The notes: a model not told the origin generated them from the letters alone. Positions 34,759 to 45,700 are shown, counted from the stretch's first letter. The stretch is DNA of 64,000 nt from Bacteroidota bacterium (GCA_022709385.1 JAKLIX010000015.1:46414-110413), one strand, 5' to 3'. Program-made: numbers and translations.

Positions 34759-37629
34759 ATGAATGGAACGGGAATAGAAAATGACAGCAGGCAGGAAGGA
34801 CCTGCATTTGTACTGCTGTTTTTCGGTCACCGGAAGCTGGGAATGATATTCGGGGGCGCGGTAGTGACGAAAAACACCGGCCGGACAGAACAAGGGCCTG
34901 CATTGCTGGACAAACAAAGCTCCCTTGCCGGATTCCTTGACAAGGAAGCCCTGGAGATCATCGATCTGAGCGAAAGTTGCAGTGATACGGCGCTGTGTAA
35001 ACACTTTGCACGCAATCAATCCGCCAATACCTTTATCAGGGAACTGGACGAACAAACCCTCAGACGCTTCGTCAGACCTTATATCGACCGGCAGATCCAT
35101 AAAGCCCTCCGCATTGCACTTGAACATCATTACCCTTTGTGGATCCGGGAGGACAGGGCAGCAGGCGGGGAGTGCCATAAACTGACCCCGGCCGGAGCTA
35201 CTGTCATCCCTGTCTTCCATTTCACCAGTATTCCCGAAGGCATTGCCTACCGGATCGAACTGTCATTGGACGGGATAAAGATACCCTTGCCCTCGCCCGG
35301 CATCAGCCTGATCAGTCAACACCCCTGCCTTTTGCGTTACAGGGAATACCTCTGCCGTTTACCTGAAACATTTGAAGGCATCCGCCTGATTCCTTTCCTC
35401 AGTAAACCCGAGATCCGGATCCCCGCCGCCAGCGAAAGGCAATACCTGGAAACCTTTGTGATGAAGAGCATACAAAGCGGAGACATCATCGCAGAAGGCT
35501 TTGATGTGAAAGATCTTGACATCGACCCTGTGGCGGAACTGTCATTCGAGAAGGACTGGCAGGATCATGCCGTACTGATCGTCTGGTTCCGGTATGGAAA
35601 TAAACGTATCATGGCCGGACAAACTCGGCCGGCCTTTGTGGAACTCAACTTCGAGGGTGAAAAGCTGTGTTTTACGAGGATCAAACGAAAATCCGGACTG
35701 GAAAAGGAATTTATCAGGAAGTTGAAGGAGGAAGGACTGACATCCGTGAATGAAAATACCCTGTCGCTTCGTTCGTATTTGTCCGGTGAGCCGATCACGA
35801 TGACTGAACTGGCCTGCTGGATCAATGCGCATGATACTTTTCTGGAGGAAAACCGGGTACTCATCATCCAGGCAGAGAAAGAACAACCTTACTTCACCGG
35901 CAGTAGTGATTTTAAAATAAATACCGTAAGCAGCAACGACTGGTTTGATATACACGGAAGTGTCCGTTTCGGCAATTTTGAATTTCCTTTCCTGGCACTG
36001 CGGCCGAATATCCTTGCCGGAAAACGGGAGTTTCTCCTGCCTGACAACAGCATTGCCGTCATCCCGCAAGCCTGGTTCACCCGGCTGCAGGATATTTTCC
36101 TGTTTGGAACTCCGGCGCAGGACAGCATCCGTATCAGGAAGCATCATTTTACACTGCTGGAAGATACTGCGGTGTTTCATACTGTCAGGGGATTCAGGCG
36201 GGAGGAAGCCCTGGCGGCCACCAACACTTTCAATCAGCCGCCCGGACTGAAAACCACCTTACGGTCTTACCAGGCAGAAGGGCTTCAATGGTTGTTATTC
36301 CAGCATCAGACAGGGTTGGGGGCCTGTCTGGCCGACGACATGGGACTGGGAAAAACAGTTCAGGTGCTTGCATTCCTGTTAAGTTTACCGCCCGGCGACA
36401 AGCCATCGCTGCTGGTGATGCCGGCATCGCTGATCCATCACTGGACTGAGCAAATCCACAGTTTTGCGCCTGAGCTGACCCTGCTGGTACATAGCGGTCC
36501 CGATCGTCACGGCAGCACCCAATTCTTCGGCGCATTCAATCTCATCCTCACAACGTACGGAACCTGCAGGAACGACATCGAATGGCTTGCGGACTATCCC
36601 TTTCTGACCGTGATTCTGGACGAAAGCCAGCTGATTAAAAATCCTGATGCTAAAATTACGCAGGCAGTCCAACGCCTGCAGGCAGTCCAGAAGATCGTGG
36701 TCACCGGAACCCCGATCGAGAACAGCTTGACCGACCTGTGGTCGCAGATGAATTTCATCCAGGAGGGCCTGCTGGGTACGCAATCCTGGTTCAAAAATAA
36801 CCTGGGCGGAAAAAACGGAGATATCCCGGAGGAGGCCATACAAAAGCGGCTGAAGAAACTGACCGCACCTTTCATTTTACGAAGAAGAAAGGAAGAGGTT
36901 GAAAAGGAACTGCCTCCGCTCACCCATATCAGGCACTACTGCGAGATGGAAGCATCCCAGAAACAGATCTATGATGAAGAGAAGTCGGCCATCAGGAACT
37001 TGTTGATCGGTCTGGAAACCCAAAGCGGTGAATACTTCCGGTCGATCCACCTGCTCAGATCCCTCGTGAGGTTACGGCAGATTGCCATTCATCCCGGACT
37101 GGTCAGGGAAGGATATATTGAAACAAGTACGAAAACGGCGGAAATCCTTGACCACATCAGGACTCTGGCTGAAGAGAACCATAAAGTGCTTGTTTTTTCT
37201 TCTTTCGTAAGATATCTTGATTACCTGGCCATGCAACTGACGGAAATGGGACTGTCATGGTCGCTGCTTACAGGCAGCACTGCTGACAGAGGGAAGGTGG
37301 TACATGAATTTCAGCAGGATACGGAACGGAAAGTATTTCTTATGTCGCTCAAGGCAGGCGGTAAAGGGCTCAACCTGCAGCAGGCCTCCTATGTTTTTCT
37401 GACCGACCCCTGGTGGAACCCGGCCGCCGAAGAACAGGCCATCCACAGGGCCCACCGCATAGGTGTGCAGCACGGGGTGTTTGCCTACCGTTTTATTACG
37501 AAAGGAACCGTGGAGGAGAAGATCATCAGGCTGCAGCAACAAAAGCTGCAATTGGCGGGAACCTTCATCACCAGCGGGAATCCCCTGAAAGACCTCAGCA
37601 GGGAAGAAACGGCATGGTTGTTTGAGTAG
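34759..37629 (+). CDS. SNF2-family DEAD/DEAH-box helicase/translocase
   Basis: 956 aa. Seen: an N-terminal region of about 440 residues of the kind that precedes the motor in bacterial SNF2 proteins (no SWIM zinc-finger cysteines seen); SNF2_N motor with LRSYQAEGLQWLLFQHQ, Walker A DDMGLGKTVQVL (about 525), motif II LDESQLIKNPDAK (about 620), motif III VTGTPIENSLTDLWSQMNF; helicase C domain with KVLVFSSFVRYLDYLA, LKAGGKGLNLQQASYVFL and the arginine motif QAIHRAHRIGVQ (about 900). By family knowledge it is an ATP-driven double-stranded DNA translocase; target unknown. No restriction or defence partner is adjacent. It stands alone between two nearly identical 178-bp direct repeats. Confidence 0.93.
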   Translation: MNGTGIENDSRQEGPAFVLLFFGHRKLGMIFGGAVVTKNTGRTEQGPALLDKQSSLAGFLDKEALEIIDLSESCSDTALCKHFARNQSANTFIRELDEQTLRRFVRPYIDRQIHKALRIALEHHYPLWIREDRAAGGECHKLTPAGATVIPVFHFTSIPEGIAYRIELSLDGIKIPLPSPGISLISQHPCLLRYREYLCRLPETFEGIRLIPFLSKPEIRIPAASERQYLETFVMKSIQSGDIIAEGFDVKDLDIDPVAELSFEKDWQDHAVLIVWFRYGNKRIMAGQTRPAFVELNFEGEKLCFTRIKRKSGLEKEFIRKLKEEGLTSVNENTLSLRSYLSGEPITMTELACWINAHDTFLEENRVLIIQAEKEQPYFTGSSDFKINTVSSNDWFDIHGSVRFGNFEFPFLALRPNILAGKREFLLPDNSIAVIPQAWFTRLQDIFLFGTPAQDSIRIRKHHFTLLEDTAVFHTVRGFRREEALAATNTFNQPPGLKTTLRSYQAEGLQWLLFQHQTGLGACLADDMGLGKTVQVLAFLLSLPPGDKPSLLVMPASLIHHWTEQIHSFAPELTLLVHSGPDRHGSTQFFGAFNLILTTYGTCRNDIEWLADYPFLTVILDESQLIKNPDAKITQAVQRLQAVQKIVVTGTPIENSLTDLWSQMNFIQEGLLGTQSWFKNNLGGKNGDIPEEAIQKRLKKLTAPFILRRRKEEVEKELPPLTHIRHYCEMEASQKQIYDEEKSAIRNLLIGLETQSGEYFRSIHLLRSLVRLRQIAIHPGLVREGYIETSTKTAEILDHIRTLAEENHKVLVFSSFVRYLDYLAMQLTEMGLSWSLLTGSTADRGKVVHEFQQDTERKVFLMSLKAGGKGLNLQQASYVFLTDPWWNPAAEEQAIHRAHRIGVQHGVFAYRFITKGTVEEKIIRLQQQKLQLAGTFITSGNPLKDLSREETAWLFE

Positions 37630-37733
37630 AAAACCCTGATTTCACAGTCTTAGTCTGCTTGAAACAGCAAAGGTCATAACGGTTTGAATCTGTAGTGACA
37701 CAATATATCTTGCCCCTGCAGAACCACCGGGCC

Positions 37734-37911
37734 TTCTATACGGTGTTTGCAGGTTTGGACGACGTGGAATCATGGAGGCTCCCAAAAGGGATGTCATCCT
37801 AACGTTGATTTAAATCAACGCCAGGATGACATCCCGATGCGCTCTGTTCCCTGCTATCCTATGCCAGTCCTGAGCCCGAAAGGGTCACATACGAAAGTTC
37901 CTGCAGGCGGG
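37734..37911 (+). repeat. long direct repeat, copy 2 (after SNF2 gene)
   Basis: Second copy of 34393-34570 in the same orientation, beginning 104 bp after the SNF2 stop. Upstream of it, ACAATATATCTTGCCCCTGCAG (37700 region) recurs in diverged form at about 38030, indicating further repeat debris in this 704-bp gene-free gap (37630-38333). Confidence 0.9.
37788..37835. repeat. 48-bp near-perfect palindrome in direct repeat copy 2
   Basis: Sequence identical to 34447-34494: 13-bp arms around CGTTGATTTAAATCAACG. The palindrome is the part of the repeat with no substitutions between copies. Confidence 0.95.
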
Positions 37912-37952
37912 TATGACTGTCTGAAAATGGATCATGCCGGGTGGAAACCGCA

Positions 37953-37974
37953 GGGACATGCCATGGCATGTCCC
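37953..37974. repeat. perfect 22-bp palindrome
   Basis: GGGACATGCC joined to ATGGCATGTCCC is its own reverse complement over 22 bp, centred at 37963.5. Non-coding. A degenerate relative (GCAGGGGCATGCCG) occurs just before direct repeat copy 1 at about 34370. Confidence 0.85.
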
Positions 37975-38160
37975 TACAGAATCAAGAGGCATATCCCTCA
38001 AAAACAGGCATTTTCAATCCAAAGCGTAACAATATATCATGATCCTGCAGAAAACGAAGGAGCAAAACGGTAGCAGACCAACAAAGAATGTTGCATGCAA
38101 ATTGAAACCTTGAGTTGCAGATTGCAAGATAAACTCCTGCCTTTTGCACTGACCGAAATA

Positions 38161-38226
38161 TACCGACACGGAATGGGTTTGCGAAAAAAGGACGACGGTA
38201 CGGTGCACGGCATAAGGGTTCTGTGA
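38161..38226 (+). repeat. interspersed repeat copy D (left half)
   Basis: TACCGACACGGAATGGGTTT then GCGAAAAAA matches the left half of the 98-bp repeat; after CACGGCAT the similarity is lost. It lies about 110 bp past the stop codon of the 1167-residue surface protein. Confidence 0.75.
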
Positions 38227-38260
38227 ACCATTGCTTCGCCTGGCTGCCAGGAAGCAGCAC

Positions 38261-38288
38261 AAAAAAAGCGCCCCCTTGCGGAGGCGCT
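38261..38288 (-). terminator. intrinsic terminator of the 1167-aa surface protein gene
   Basis: On the minus strand AGCGCCTCC, a GCAA tetraloop, GGGGGCGCT, then seven T residues. The stem has nine pairs with one mismatch. It lies 46 bp beyond the stop at 38334. Confidence 0.9.
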
Positions 38289-38333
38289 GATGAAGCTTGC
38301 GACAGGGTCGCCCCGAAGGGCTGTCTCCTGTCT

Positions 38334-41300
38334 TTACTTCACCCGGGAGAAACGGCCTGTGCGGCACCGGCTGCCGTCTGCTCCCAAGGTCAGGAAGCGG
38401 ACATAACAGATCCCCGGGGGGACTTCTGACAGGTCCAGAATTTCCTTTGCCGGTGCATCAGCAGAATATTCAATCTGCTTCTCAAGTATGATTCTGCCGC
38501 TATGGTCAAACAGGCTCAGGACACCTGCAGTAATCCCTTCCTTCTGATATTCGACGATTACTTCATTGGTGGCAGGGTTCGGATAAATCAGCAGAAGATC
38601 CCCTTCCTCCCTGAGTGAAGGCAACAAATATTGCACCCCCTGGCTGATGTTGTGCCCGTCGGAACTGACTTCCTGGTAAATGATTTCAAAAGGACGGACA
38701 CTTCCCGTGGGGCGTGACAGGATGCGTGCCGTAATATTCAGTACCAGCTTTTCCTTTGCCAGCGCCGAAGTGGTATAATAACTGATCCGTATTTCATTCC
38801 CGCAGATATGGCACATCCATTCCGCATCAGCAGGTGCATCTGTCAGTCCGGTTTCCGTGACGGCAATCAGGTCAGGGTTGAAACTGATCAGCAGGGACAA
38901 TGCCCCGATGGCACTGACCGATCTGACCTCAATGGGGATGCTTAGCGTTTCTCCGATATCGCATGGGATATCGCTGTATTCAAGGTTAAAAGCCGGCGTC
39001 TGACGGATACCGCACTGATAAGAGGCATTCACATCTCCATAACACAGTCCCCGGATATTATGCACCAGGGATTCACCCACGGCCAGGGTAAACGTTTCCT
39101 CTGAAAAAATCCAATCCCCGGCGGGAAATGAAGAGACCAGCCCGATAAAGCGCTTGGCAGCCAGCAGGGCATCGGAGGTATTGACGTAGCCCGAGGCGTT
39201 CACATCGGCCGCCTGGAGTTTGAGTCCGCTCAACGGATTGACATTGGTGAAATGCCGCAGTATGGCCAGGGCATCAGTGGCATTGACGCCACCCCAGGGC
39301 ATGGCGGTCATGGTTCTGATATGGTAGGTACCAGGCAATACATCCGGAAAATGGTAGCCTCCGCCTGCATTGAGGAAGGTGGTATCGATGCCGGTATCGC
39401 CCGACATCAGGATCAGGACGGAAGGTGTGACGGGGGATACAGTTTCGCTGTCATAGGTCACGGTGCCAATGATATCCGCCAGACTGAAATCACAACATAC
39501 ATAGCCCTGTACATTAAGGCGGGACCAGGTTTCGGTGAGGTTATCAATATCGATTTGAAGCACATTGTCTCCGCCCATGATGAAATAATCTGTGGAAGTA
39601 TAGTCGAGGCTGATGATACCCGCAGCAGGGCCGGCAATCAGGTTTCCGTTGAGGTAAATGCTGATGACATTTTCAGGAGGATCCGTTTTTACGCAAAGGT
39701 GGATGGAAGGCTGGATGCAGGCATTGATGGAAAAGCTGTGAAAGAATTGATAGGTTGCCACCGCCATGGGCATGGAATAAAAGGGTGAAATCCACCGTGT
39801 TCCCTCCCAGGGCAGATCATCACCGGAATATCCCGGAGGAGGTACAACATAGACCGGCGTTCCGGGACCGTAAATCATGGTGGTCCAGTGGGGATCATTT
39901 GCCCCGACGGGCGCATATCCCGAACTGAGGTGACCCAGGATATCGGTACATGGCAGCTGGCAGTTTTCGAGTTCGAGCGGCATACACAGCACCACAAGAT
40001 GGAACTGTCCCTGTCCTTGGAAAGAAGGACTGACTTTCCCGTCGACCACGATAAAATAAGTCTGAAGCCCTGCAGGAACCAGGTGGGTAATGTTTTCCGG
40101 TCCGAGCCCGAAGCTGTTGGAAGTGGTAATACAGGCAGCGGCATTCGGAGCAGACAGCAGAAAGAGGTCAAGATCAGCGTTTACACCGTAATTGGTAAGT
40201 GAAATGTCGAGTTTACAGGGTCCGTTGACGGTAAGCACATAACACTTGTCGGGTGCACTGTGGTCGATCCCGGGATCACAGTTGTATCCGTTGAAATGAT
40301 TGAGGGTTCCTCCGTCGCTGGTGTTATCGTCCCAAAGATCTTCAGCGCACTGGATGGGGATTTCCGGTACAGAAGGGTTACAGCAAATCCAGGCTTTCAC
40401 ATTCAGTCCGACATAAACAGCCGGATTATTGACCACATGAAAATCGAGGTTATTGGGACCGGTAAAGTTGAAAAAGAAGTTTTCGCAAACCATCAGGTAA
40501 CCGGAATGAGCGATGGTACCGATAACATTTCCGTTGAGTACAACCACCGCAGTATCATCGACCTGCACACACATTTCGATACACGGATTCTGGCATAGGC
40601 TGTCGATAAAAAATTGATGATGGAAGACATACACACCGGAAGGAGCGAAAGGCGGATGACCGACAGAGATCCAGTTCGTGCCGGCATATGGCGGAGGCCA
40701 GCCGATTCCCGGCGGGAGGATGGTTCCGATGGCAGTCTGGGTCAAACCGCCCGGAAGCGTCACCGTCCAGGCCGGATCCGGAATCCCGATACCCGGAGTT
40801 CCGGTCATGATGGGTACAAGCGGGTTGTTGCAGGTAATGGTGCATGAATCTATGGTAACCGGCTGGCAATGAACTGTCAGGTTATATACGCCAGTTCCCT
40901 GGTATGCAGGGCTGAGTTTTCCGTCCACCACAAGGTAGAGGCTCTGGGTTGCGGGTACATAGTAGTGGATGGTTTCTGGCCCTAGTCCTAAACTGTTTGA
41001 GAAATCAAGGCATGGAGCCGAGGCACCGGGAAAGGGCAGCAGGTATAGGTCCAGGTCAGCATTGGGACCATAAGGGGTAAGTGTGGCATGAAGCCAGGCC
41101 GGACCACTCACGGTAATGTTGTAACAGACATCCGGAGGCGTGTAATTCAGTCCGGAAGCACAAACATAGGAGTTAAACTGACTGATATGGGGGGAAGCAG
41201 TGTTTTCGTCCCAGATACTGTCGCCACAGTTCAGCTGGTTTATTTCGGGCGTCGTGTCGGGTTCACAGCAAATCCATCCCCTCACATCAAGGCCCATATA

Positions 41301-41837
41301 AATAGCAGGATTATTCATGACCTCAATGGTGAGGATGTTTAATCCCCCGATAATGAAGTAGGATGGATTACAAACAGTGACAGAGCCAGGTTCGACGATA
41401 CTGCCGATCAGGTTGCCGTTCAGATGGATCGCGGCTGAATCGTCGACCTGGACACAAAGCGTCAGACAGGGATTCTGACAGTTCGGGCTCAGTTCGAACT
41501 CATGGACAAAGGTATAAAGCCCGTATCCCGCATTGGGAGGATGAGATACCGAGATCCAGTTAGTTCCTGCAAAAGGATCGGGCCAGCCGTAGCCGGCGGG
41601 TAAGCCTGTTCCCACCGCCTGGGCGGGAGCGATTCCGGGACCGGATACTATCCAGCCGGGATCAGGGTTTCCGATACCGGCAGCCCCTGTAAAGATATTT
41701 ACATATGGATCCGTACAGGGCGCCATGCAGGTAAAGGGAATGGAATCTGGTGCTGGCAGCGCTCTTACTGCCAATGGAACAGACCATCCTGTCATCAGGA
41801 TGATCCAGGTGCTGAGAAAAAATGCCGGTGCTTTCAT
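38334..41837 (-). CDS. 1167-aa surface protein with dockerin-like, cohesin-like and T9SS domains
   Basis: Seen: signal peptide (about 1-27); three galactose-binding-like units of about 150 residues (near 38-190, 330-480, 630-765), each with a GTNWIS or GTRWIS core, a D-x-LNGN turn and a cysteine-rich C-L-C/C-V-C strand (CLTLCVQVDD, CIEMCVQVDD), the first two separated by PPC-like domains (DLYLLPFPGA, DLFLLSAPNA); SdrB-like sandwich (about 775-840); dockerin-like module (WGGVNATDAL, then DVNASGYVNTSD, closing LCYGDVNASYQC); a cohesin-like beta domain (about 965-1070, SIPIEVRSVSAIGALSLLIS); T9SS type-A tail (IYPNPATNEVIVEYQ). Located 103 bp downstream of a LytTR response regulator on the same strand, with its own terminator. 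Scaffold/adhesin role is inference. Confidence 0.87.
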   Translation of the reverse strand: MKAPAFFLSTWIILMTGWSVPLAVRALPAPDSIPFTCMAPCTDPYVNIFTGAAGIGNPDPGWIVSGPGIAPAQAVGTGLPAGYGWPDPFAGTNWISVSHPPNAGYGLYTFVHEFELSPNCQNPCLTLCVQVDDSAAIHLNGNLIGSIVEPGSVTVCNPSYFIIGGLNILTIEVMNNPAIYMGLDVRGWICCEPDTTPEINQLNCGDSIWDENTASPHISQFNSYVCASGLNYTPPDVCYNITVSGPAWLHATLTPYGPNADLDLYLLPFPGASAPCLDFSNSLGLGPETIHYYVPATQSLYLVVDGKLSPAYQGTGVYNLTVHCQPVTIDSCTITCNNPLVPIMTGTPGIGIPDPAWTVTLPGGLTQTAIGTILPPGIGWPPPYAGTNWISVGHPPFAPSGVYVFHHQFFIDSLCQNPCIEMCVQVDDTAVVVLNGNVIGTIAHSGYLMVCENFFFNFTGPNNLDFHVVNNPAVYVGLNVKAWICCNPSVPEIPIQCAEDLWDDNTSDGGTLNHFNGYNCDPGIDHSAPDKCYVLTVNGPCKLDISLTNYGVNADLDLFLLSAPNAAACITTSNSFGLGPENITHLVPAGLQTYFIVVDGKVSPSFQGQGQFHLVVLCMPLELENCQLPCTDILGHLSSGYAPVGANDPHWTTMIYGPGTPVYVVPPPGYSGDDLPWEGTRWISPFYSMPMAVATYQFFHSFSINACIQPSIHLCVKTDPPENVISIYLNGNLIAGPAAGIISLDYTSTDYFIMGGDNVLQIDIDNLTETWSRLNVQGYVCCDFSLADIIGTVTYDSETVSPVTPSVLILMSGDTGIDTTFLNAGGGYHFPDVLPGTYHIRTMTAMPWGGVNATDALAILRHFTNVNPLSGLKLQAADVNASGYVNTSDALLAAKRFIGLVSSFPAGDWIFSEETFTLAVGESLVHNIRGLCYGDVNASYQCGIRQTPAFNLEYSDIPCDIGETLSIPIEVRSVSAIGALSLLISFNPDLIAVTETGLTDAPADAEWMCHICGNEIRISYYTTSALAKEKLVLNITARILSRPTGSVRPFEIIYQEVSSDGHNISQGVQYLLPSLREEGDLLLIYPNPATNEVIVEYQKEGITAGVLSLFDHSGRIILEKQIEYSADAPAKEILDLSEVPPGICYVRFLTLGADGSRCRTGRFSRVK

Positions 41838-41940
41838 GGTCGTAATTTTCTGGTAAAACTACGACCGGCCTGAGGGCGGATTCAAGCTGCAATGAGTAAC
41901 TCAGCCTTCTGAATGAGTAATTGCCGCAGGCAGCATCAAA

Positions 41941-42705
41941 TCAACCCAGGCCCCTGGCAAAATCCCGTATCTTGTCGAGAAATTCCCTTTTCCTGCTTTC
42001 GGAAACATCGAGGTGGGAACCATCCTGCATGATGACATAGCCTCCCTTGCCTTTGACATATTTCACGAGATAGCGGATATTGATCAGGTGTTTGCTGTGA
42101 ACCCGGATAAAGGGAAGATCTTTCAGTAACTGCTCAAAATTTCCCAAAGATTTGGAAACCAATATTTTATCTCCATTTTGCAAATAAAACCAGGAATAAT
42201 TATCATCTGCCTCAATACGGGTGATCTGATTCAGTTCAACCACACAAAACCCTTCTGCACAGGGAAGTATGATTTTTTCATGCCGGTTGCTGAGACTTTC
42301 CCGGAGGATATGCAGGCGGTTTTCGTTAAGGATATCTTCCTGACGGTGAAAAAAGCGTGACACCGCTTCCTGCAGTTCACTGTGGTTCACCGGTTTGAGC
42401 AGGTAATGTATGGCTGAGAATTCGAAAGCTTTCACCGCATACCGGTCAGATGCTGTGACGAAGATAACATGAAAGTTCTTGTATTCAACCTGTTCCAGAA
42501 TATCGAATCCATTACCGTCGGGCAGGCTGATATCGAGAAACACCAGGCCGGGGTGCAGGCTGTCGATAGCTTCCACTGCGGTGCGTACATTTCCTGCAGT
42601 GCCAAGGACGATCAGTTCGGGACAATACTGCTCAATCAGTTTTCTGAGTGTGAGCAGGCTTTTATTCTCATCATCCACAAGGACGGTTGTGATTTTTTCC
42701 TTCAT
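41941..42705 (-). CDS. LytTR-family response regulator
   Basis: 254 aa from ATG 42705 (MKEKITTVLVDDENKSLLTL). Receiver domain with the acidic pair VDDE, the phospho-acceptor aspartate in LVFLDISLPDGNG, and the conserved lysine in LLKPVN; then a LytTR DNA-binding domain (IEADDNYSWFYLQNGDKILV, FIRVHSKHLIN). It is downstream of, and nearly contiguous with, the sensor kinase (stop at 42756), so they form a two-component pair. The gene that follows on the same strand encodes the 1167-residue surface protein, a plausible target. Confidence 0.93.
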   Translation of the reverse strand: MKEKITTVLVDDENKSLLTLRKLIEQYCPELIVLGTAGNVRTAVEAIDSLHPGLVFLDISLPDGNGFDILEQVEYKNFHVIFVTASDRYAVKAFEFSAIHYLLKPVNHSELQEAVSRFFHRQEDILNENRLHILRESLSNRHEKIILPCAEGFCVVELNQITRIEADDNYSWFYLQNGDKILVSKSLGNFEQLLKDLPFIRVHSKHLINIRYLVKYVKGKGGYVIMQDGSHLDVSESRKREFLDKIRDFARGLG

Positions 42706-42755
42706 ATTGACCGGATGAAACTCAAAGGTACAAATCATTGCAGAAATATGGCAAA

Positions 42756-45700
42756 TCAGGCCATCATCCGGCGTGTGAGCAGAAGCTCGACCTTAGTGCC
42801 GGCAGGCTGTCCTGACTGATCGTACAGATCGATTACCATCACCCTGATATCTGAACGATTCACACGGTTGAACAATGCGATCCTTTCCTCCACATTTCTG
42901 ATGCCCATGGGAATATGACCAGGCTGCCTGTCTCCGAGTTTTGAAGCGGCCTGCCTTCCCACTCCGTTATCTTCCATGATGATTCGCAAGCTGTTTTCGT
43001 CAGGTAAATCGATTATCAGTTTCAGTACGCCGGATGACTGCCTGGGAGATAAGCCGTGCCAGATACTGTTCTCGAGGAAGGGTTGGAGGAGCATGGGAGG
43101 AATCCGGGTATCGGCCTGATCGATACCCGGGTCGATCTGTTCGACATATTCAAAAGCATGTTCGAACCTCATTTTCTCGAGCTCGATATATAACCTGATC
43201 GTGATCAGTTCATCTTCAAGGCTGATCAGGTTATGGCGAGACTGTTCCAGTATCCTTCGGATGAGGCGTGCAAAATTCGTCAGGTAGAGATTGGCATTCC
43301 CGTGAGCGTTTTCAAGGATAAAATACTGGATGGAGTTCAGGGCATTAAAGATAAAATGGGGGTTCATCTGTGCACGCAGGGCTTTAATCTCCGAAATCAG
43401 CAAAGCCCGCCGGGTATTCTCTTTCCGCTGCTGGTTACGGAGCAGCAGCAGAAAAATCCCGCTTATGGCCAAAACAACGCCCAGTAACAGGGAAAGGATG
43501 AACCACCATGTTGCCGTGAAGGGTTTCCCGATGGTAAACATCCAGCTGACAGGAGGTTCGGACCATGCAGAACCGGGGATGGCTGCCTGGATGGTGAAGC
43601 AGTACTGACCGTGATCAAGTCCGGCAAGCCGGATGGAGGGATTTGAGGTGATGATCCAGGCAGTGTCCTCATCGCTGATCCGGTAGCGGTACACCAGGTC
43701 CTGGTTGTGTTTGAAACTGATACCCCTGTAATAAATTTCAAGGGTGTTTTCCGAATGCTTGAAGTCATGTTTGCCTAAACCAACCGGAACGTGGTCATTC
43801 AGGATGATCTTTTCAATATTCAGGCGGGGGGGGCTGATTGAAATTTTCTCCAGGTCAGCAGGCTTAAAAGAAAACAGCCCTCTGTTTGTGCCGAGCCAGA
43901 TTCTTTCGTTCAGGACAACGATTTTTCTGATCTCGGCCGCCGGAAGTCCTTCCCAGAAAGCAAATGACTGAATATCAAAGTCTTTCCCGTCATTTCCGGA
44001 CAATATCCTGCATAAACCCCTGTTACTGCCAACCCAGAGGATGCTGTCCCCTTGCGGACATACCGTATTTACACTGTTTGAGGGCAAGCCTGCTGCCGTA
44101 GTAAAGCTGGACATCCTGCCGGCGGTGCTGAGTAAAACACCTTCGCTACGGCTCCCGATCCACATCTTCCTCCCCGTAAAGGCAACACAGGAGATCCTTT
44201 TTCTAAGCAAAGGATGATGAACACCATAAAACTCCAGGCTGTCCCCTGCCCGGTATAAACCTTTGAACGTACCTATCCACAGATTGCCCAGGCTGTCAAT
44301 TCCTGCTGTTCTCGGATGAATTCCGGGCGGAAAACTCCAATGCAGTCCCATGAAACGATCGCTGTGATAACGGAACATCCCCTGGTCGCTTACCACCCAG
44401 ATATTGTGATCCGGACCAGTCAGTATCTGATAAGCAAATGGTGAATGTTTTTCTTTCAAAGGCATGGGTTTCAGCTCCTTTGAATACCGCAGTGCATTGG
44501 TACCCAGAAACCAGAGCGATCCGTCCCCTGCAACTGTCATATCTGTCACTTTGTCTCTGATATCGGTAAACCTTAATTTTCCGGATGCTGCTGTCGGTGA
44601 ATTGTCAGGCGTAAAGACATAGGTAAGCGGATCTATCGTGGAGATGGTCAATTGATCCCGGAAGCTTATCATGGCCTCAACCGGTTTTTCGAATATGGGA
44701 TCCAGATGGCTGTATGAGGAAAAGGAAAAGCCGGGCACAAAGTACACACCTTCTCCAAGAACCGCAAACCAGTACCCACCCTGGTGGTCCTGGCAGACTG
44801 CACTTACCGTTTTGCCCTTCAGATAATGAAAATCCGGATGATCCGGCCTTTCCTGTCCGAAAACCATCACTCCCTTATCTGCCAGGGAGACCCACAATTT
44901 ACCTGATGTATCGATGAAAATTCTGGTAATATGCCCGTCGAAGGATTTCAGATGCCTGAGGTTTCCTTGCTCCAGCAGAAAAAGCCGGTTTTGCAAACCA
45001 AAATAGTACTTTCCCGGTGCACTGTAGCAATAGACCAGTTTTATCATATAATCTTTTTCCGCACCCGGCATTTTAATCCGAAGGTCTTCATTAAAATTAA
45101 AATAATAGGTTGGAAGCGCGGGTATCCGGTTTGCCGGAGGCATGTCCCCTGACTGGTCCCTGATACGAAACAGGCGGGGATTCAAACTCCATAACAGATA
45201 GTGTCCGCAAGGCATCACACAAAGGTCGGCTTTATTCTTGCCGTCAAAAAGGTCCCTGCCGAACAGCCTGATATGATTGTCATTGAGCAGGATATGGTTG
45301 CAGGGATGTTTACCCGACTTGACCACCATGATAGTGTCGTTTATCCAGGCAATGTTTACGAGCGGTGCCTGCAACAATGCGGCGGAGACTTGCTCATTAT
45401 CCCTGAACGCGTGAACCTGCCCTTGTTCGGTAAAGCACAACAAGGCTTCATAGGAACCGAACCATAACCGACCCTGAGGAGAGCGGAAACAGGCAGTATT
45501 GGAAAGTGCCGGAAGGCCGTCTTCCGTGGTGAAAGTCCTGAATTCCTTTCCGTCGAAACGGCAAAGTCCAAAGGCAGATGCAAACCACATATAACCGTCT
45601 TCATCCTGGTTCATGTCGAGAATCTCTGAAGCCGGCAGTCCGTTCTCCGGGGTGTAGTGAATGAAAGCAGTAAATTGCGCAGAGAGGTTGCACGGAATCA

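Noticed and set aside
34393..37911. Composite transposon around the SNF2 gene
   Set aside because: The flanking repeats are non-coding, contain no transposase and no insertion-sequence-like ends or target-site duplication that I can see; kept as direct repeats only.
4981..41837. A cellulosome
   Set aside because: The dockerin/cohesin-like modules are not accompanied by any glycoside hydrolase or carbohydrate esterase in the window, so a cellulosome claim is not supported.
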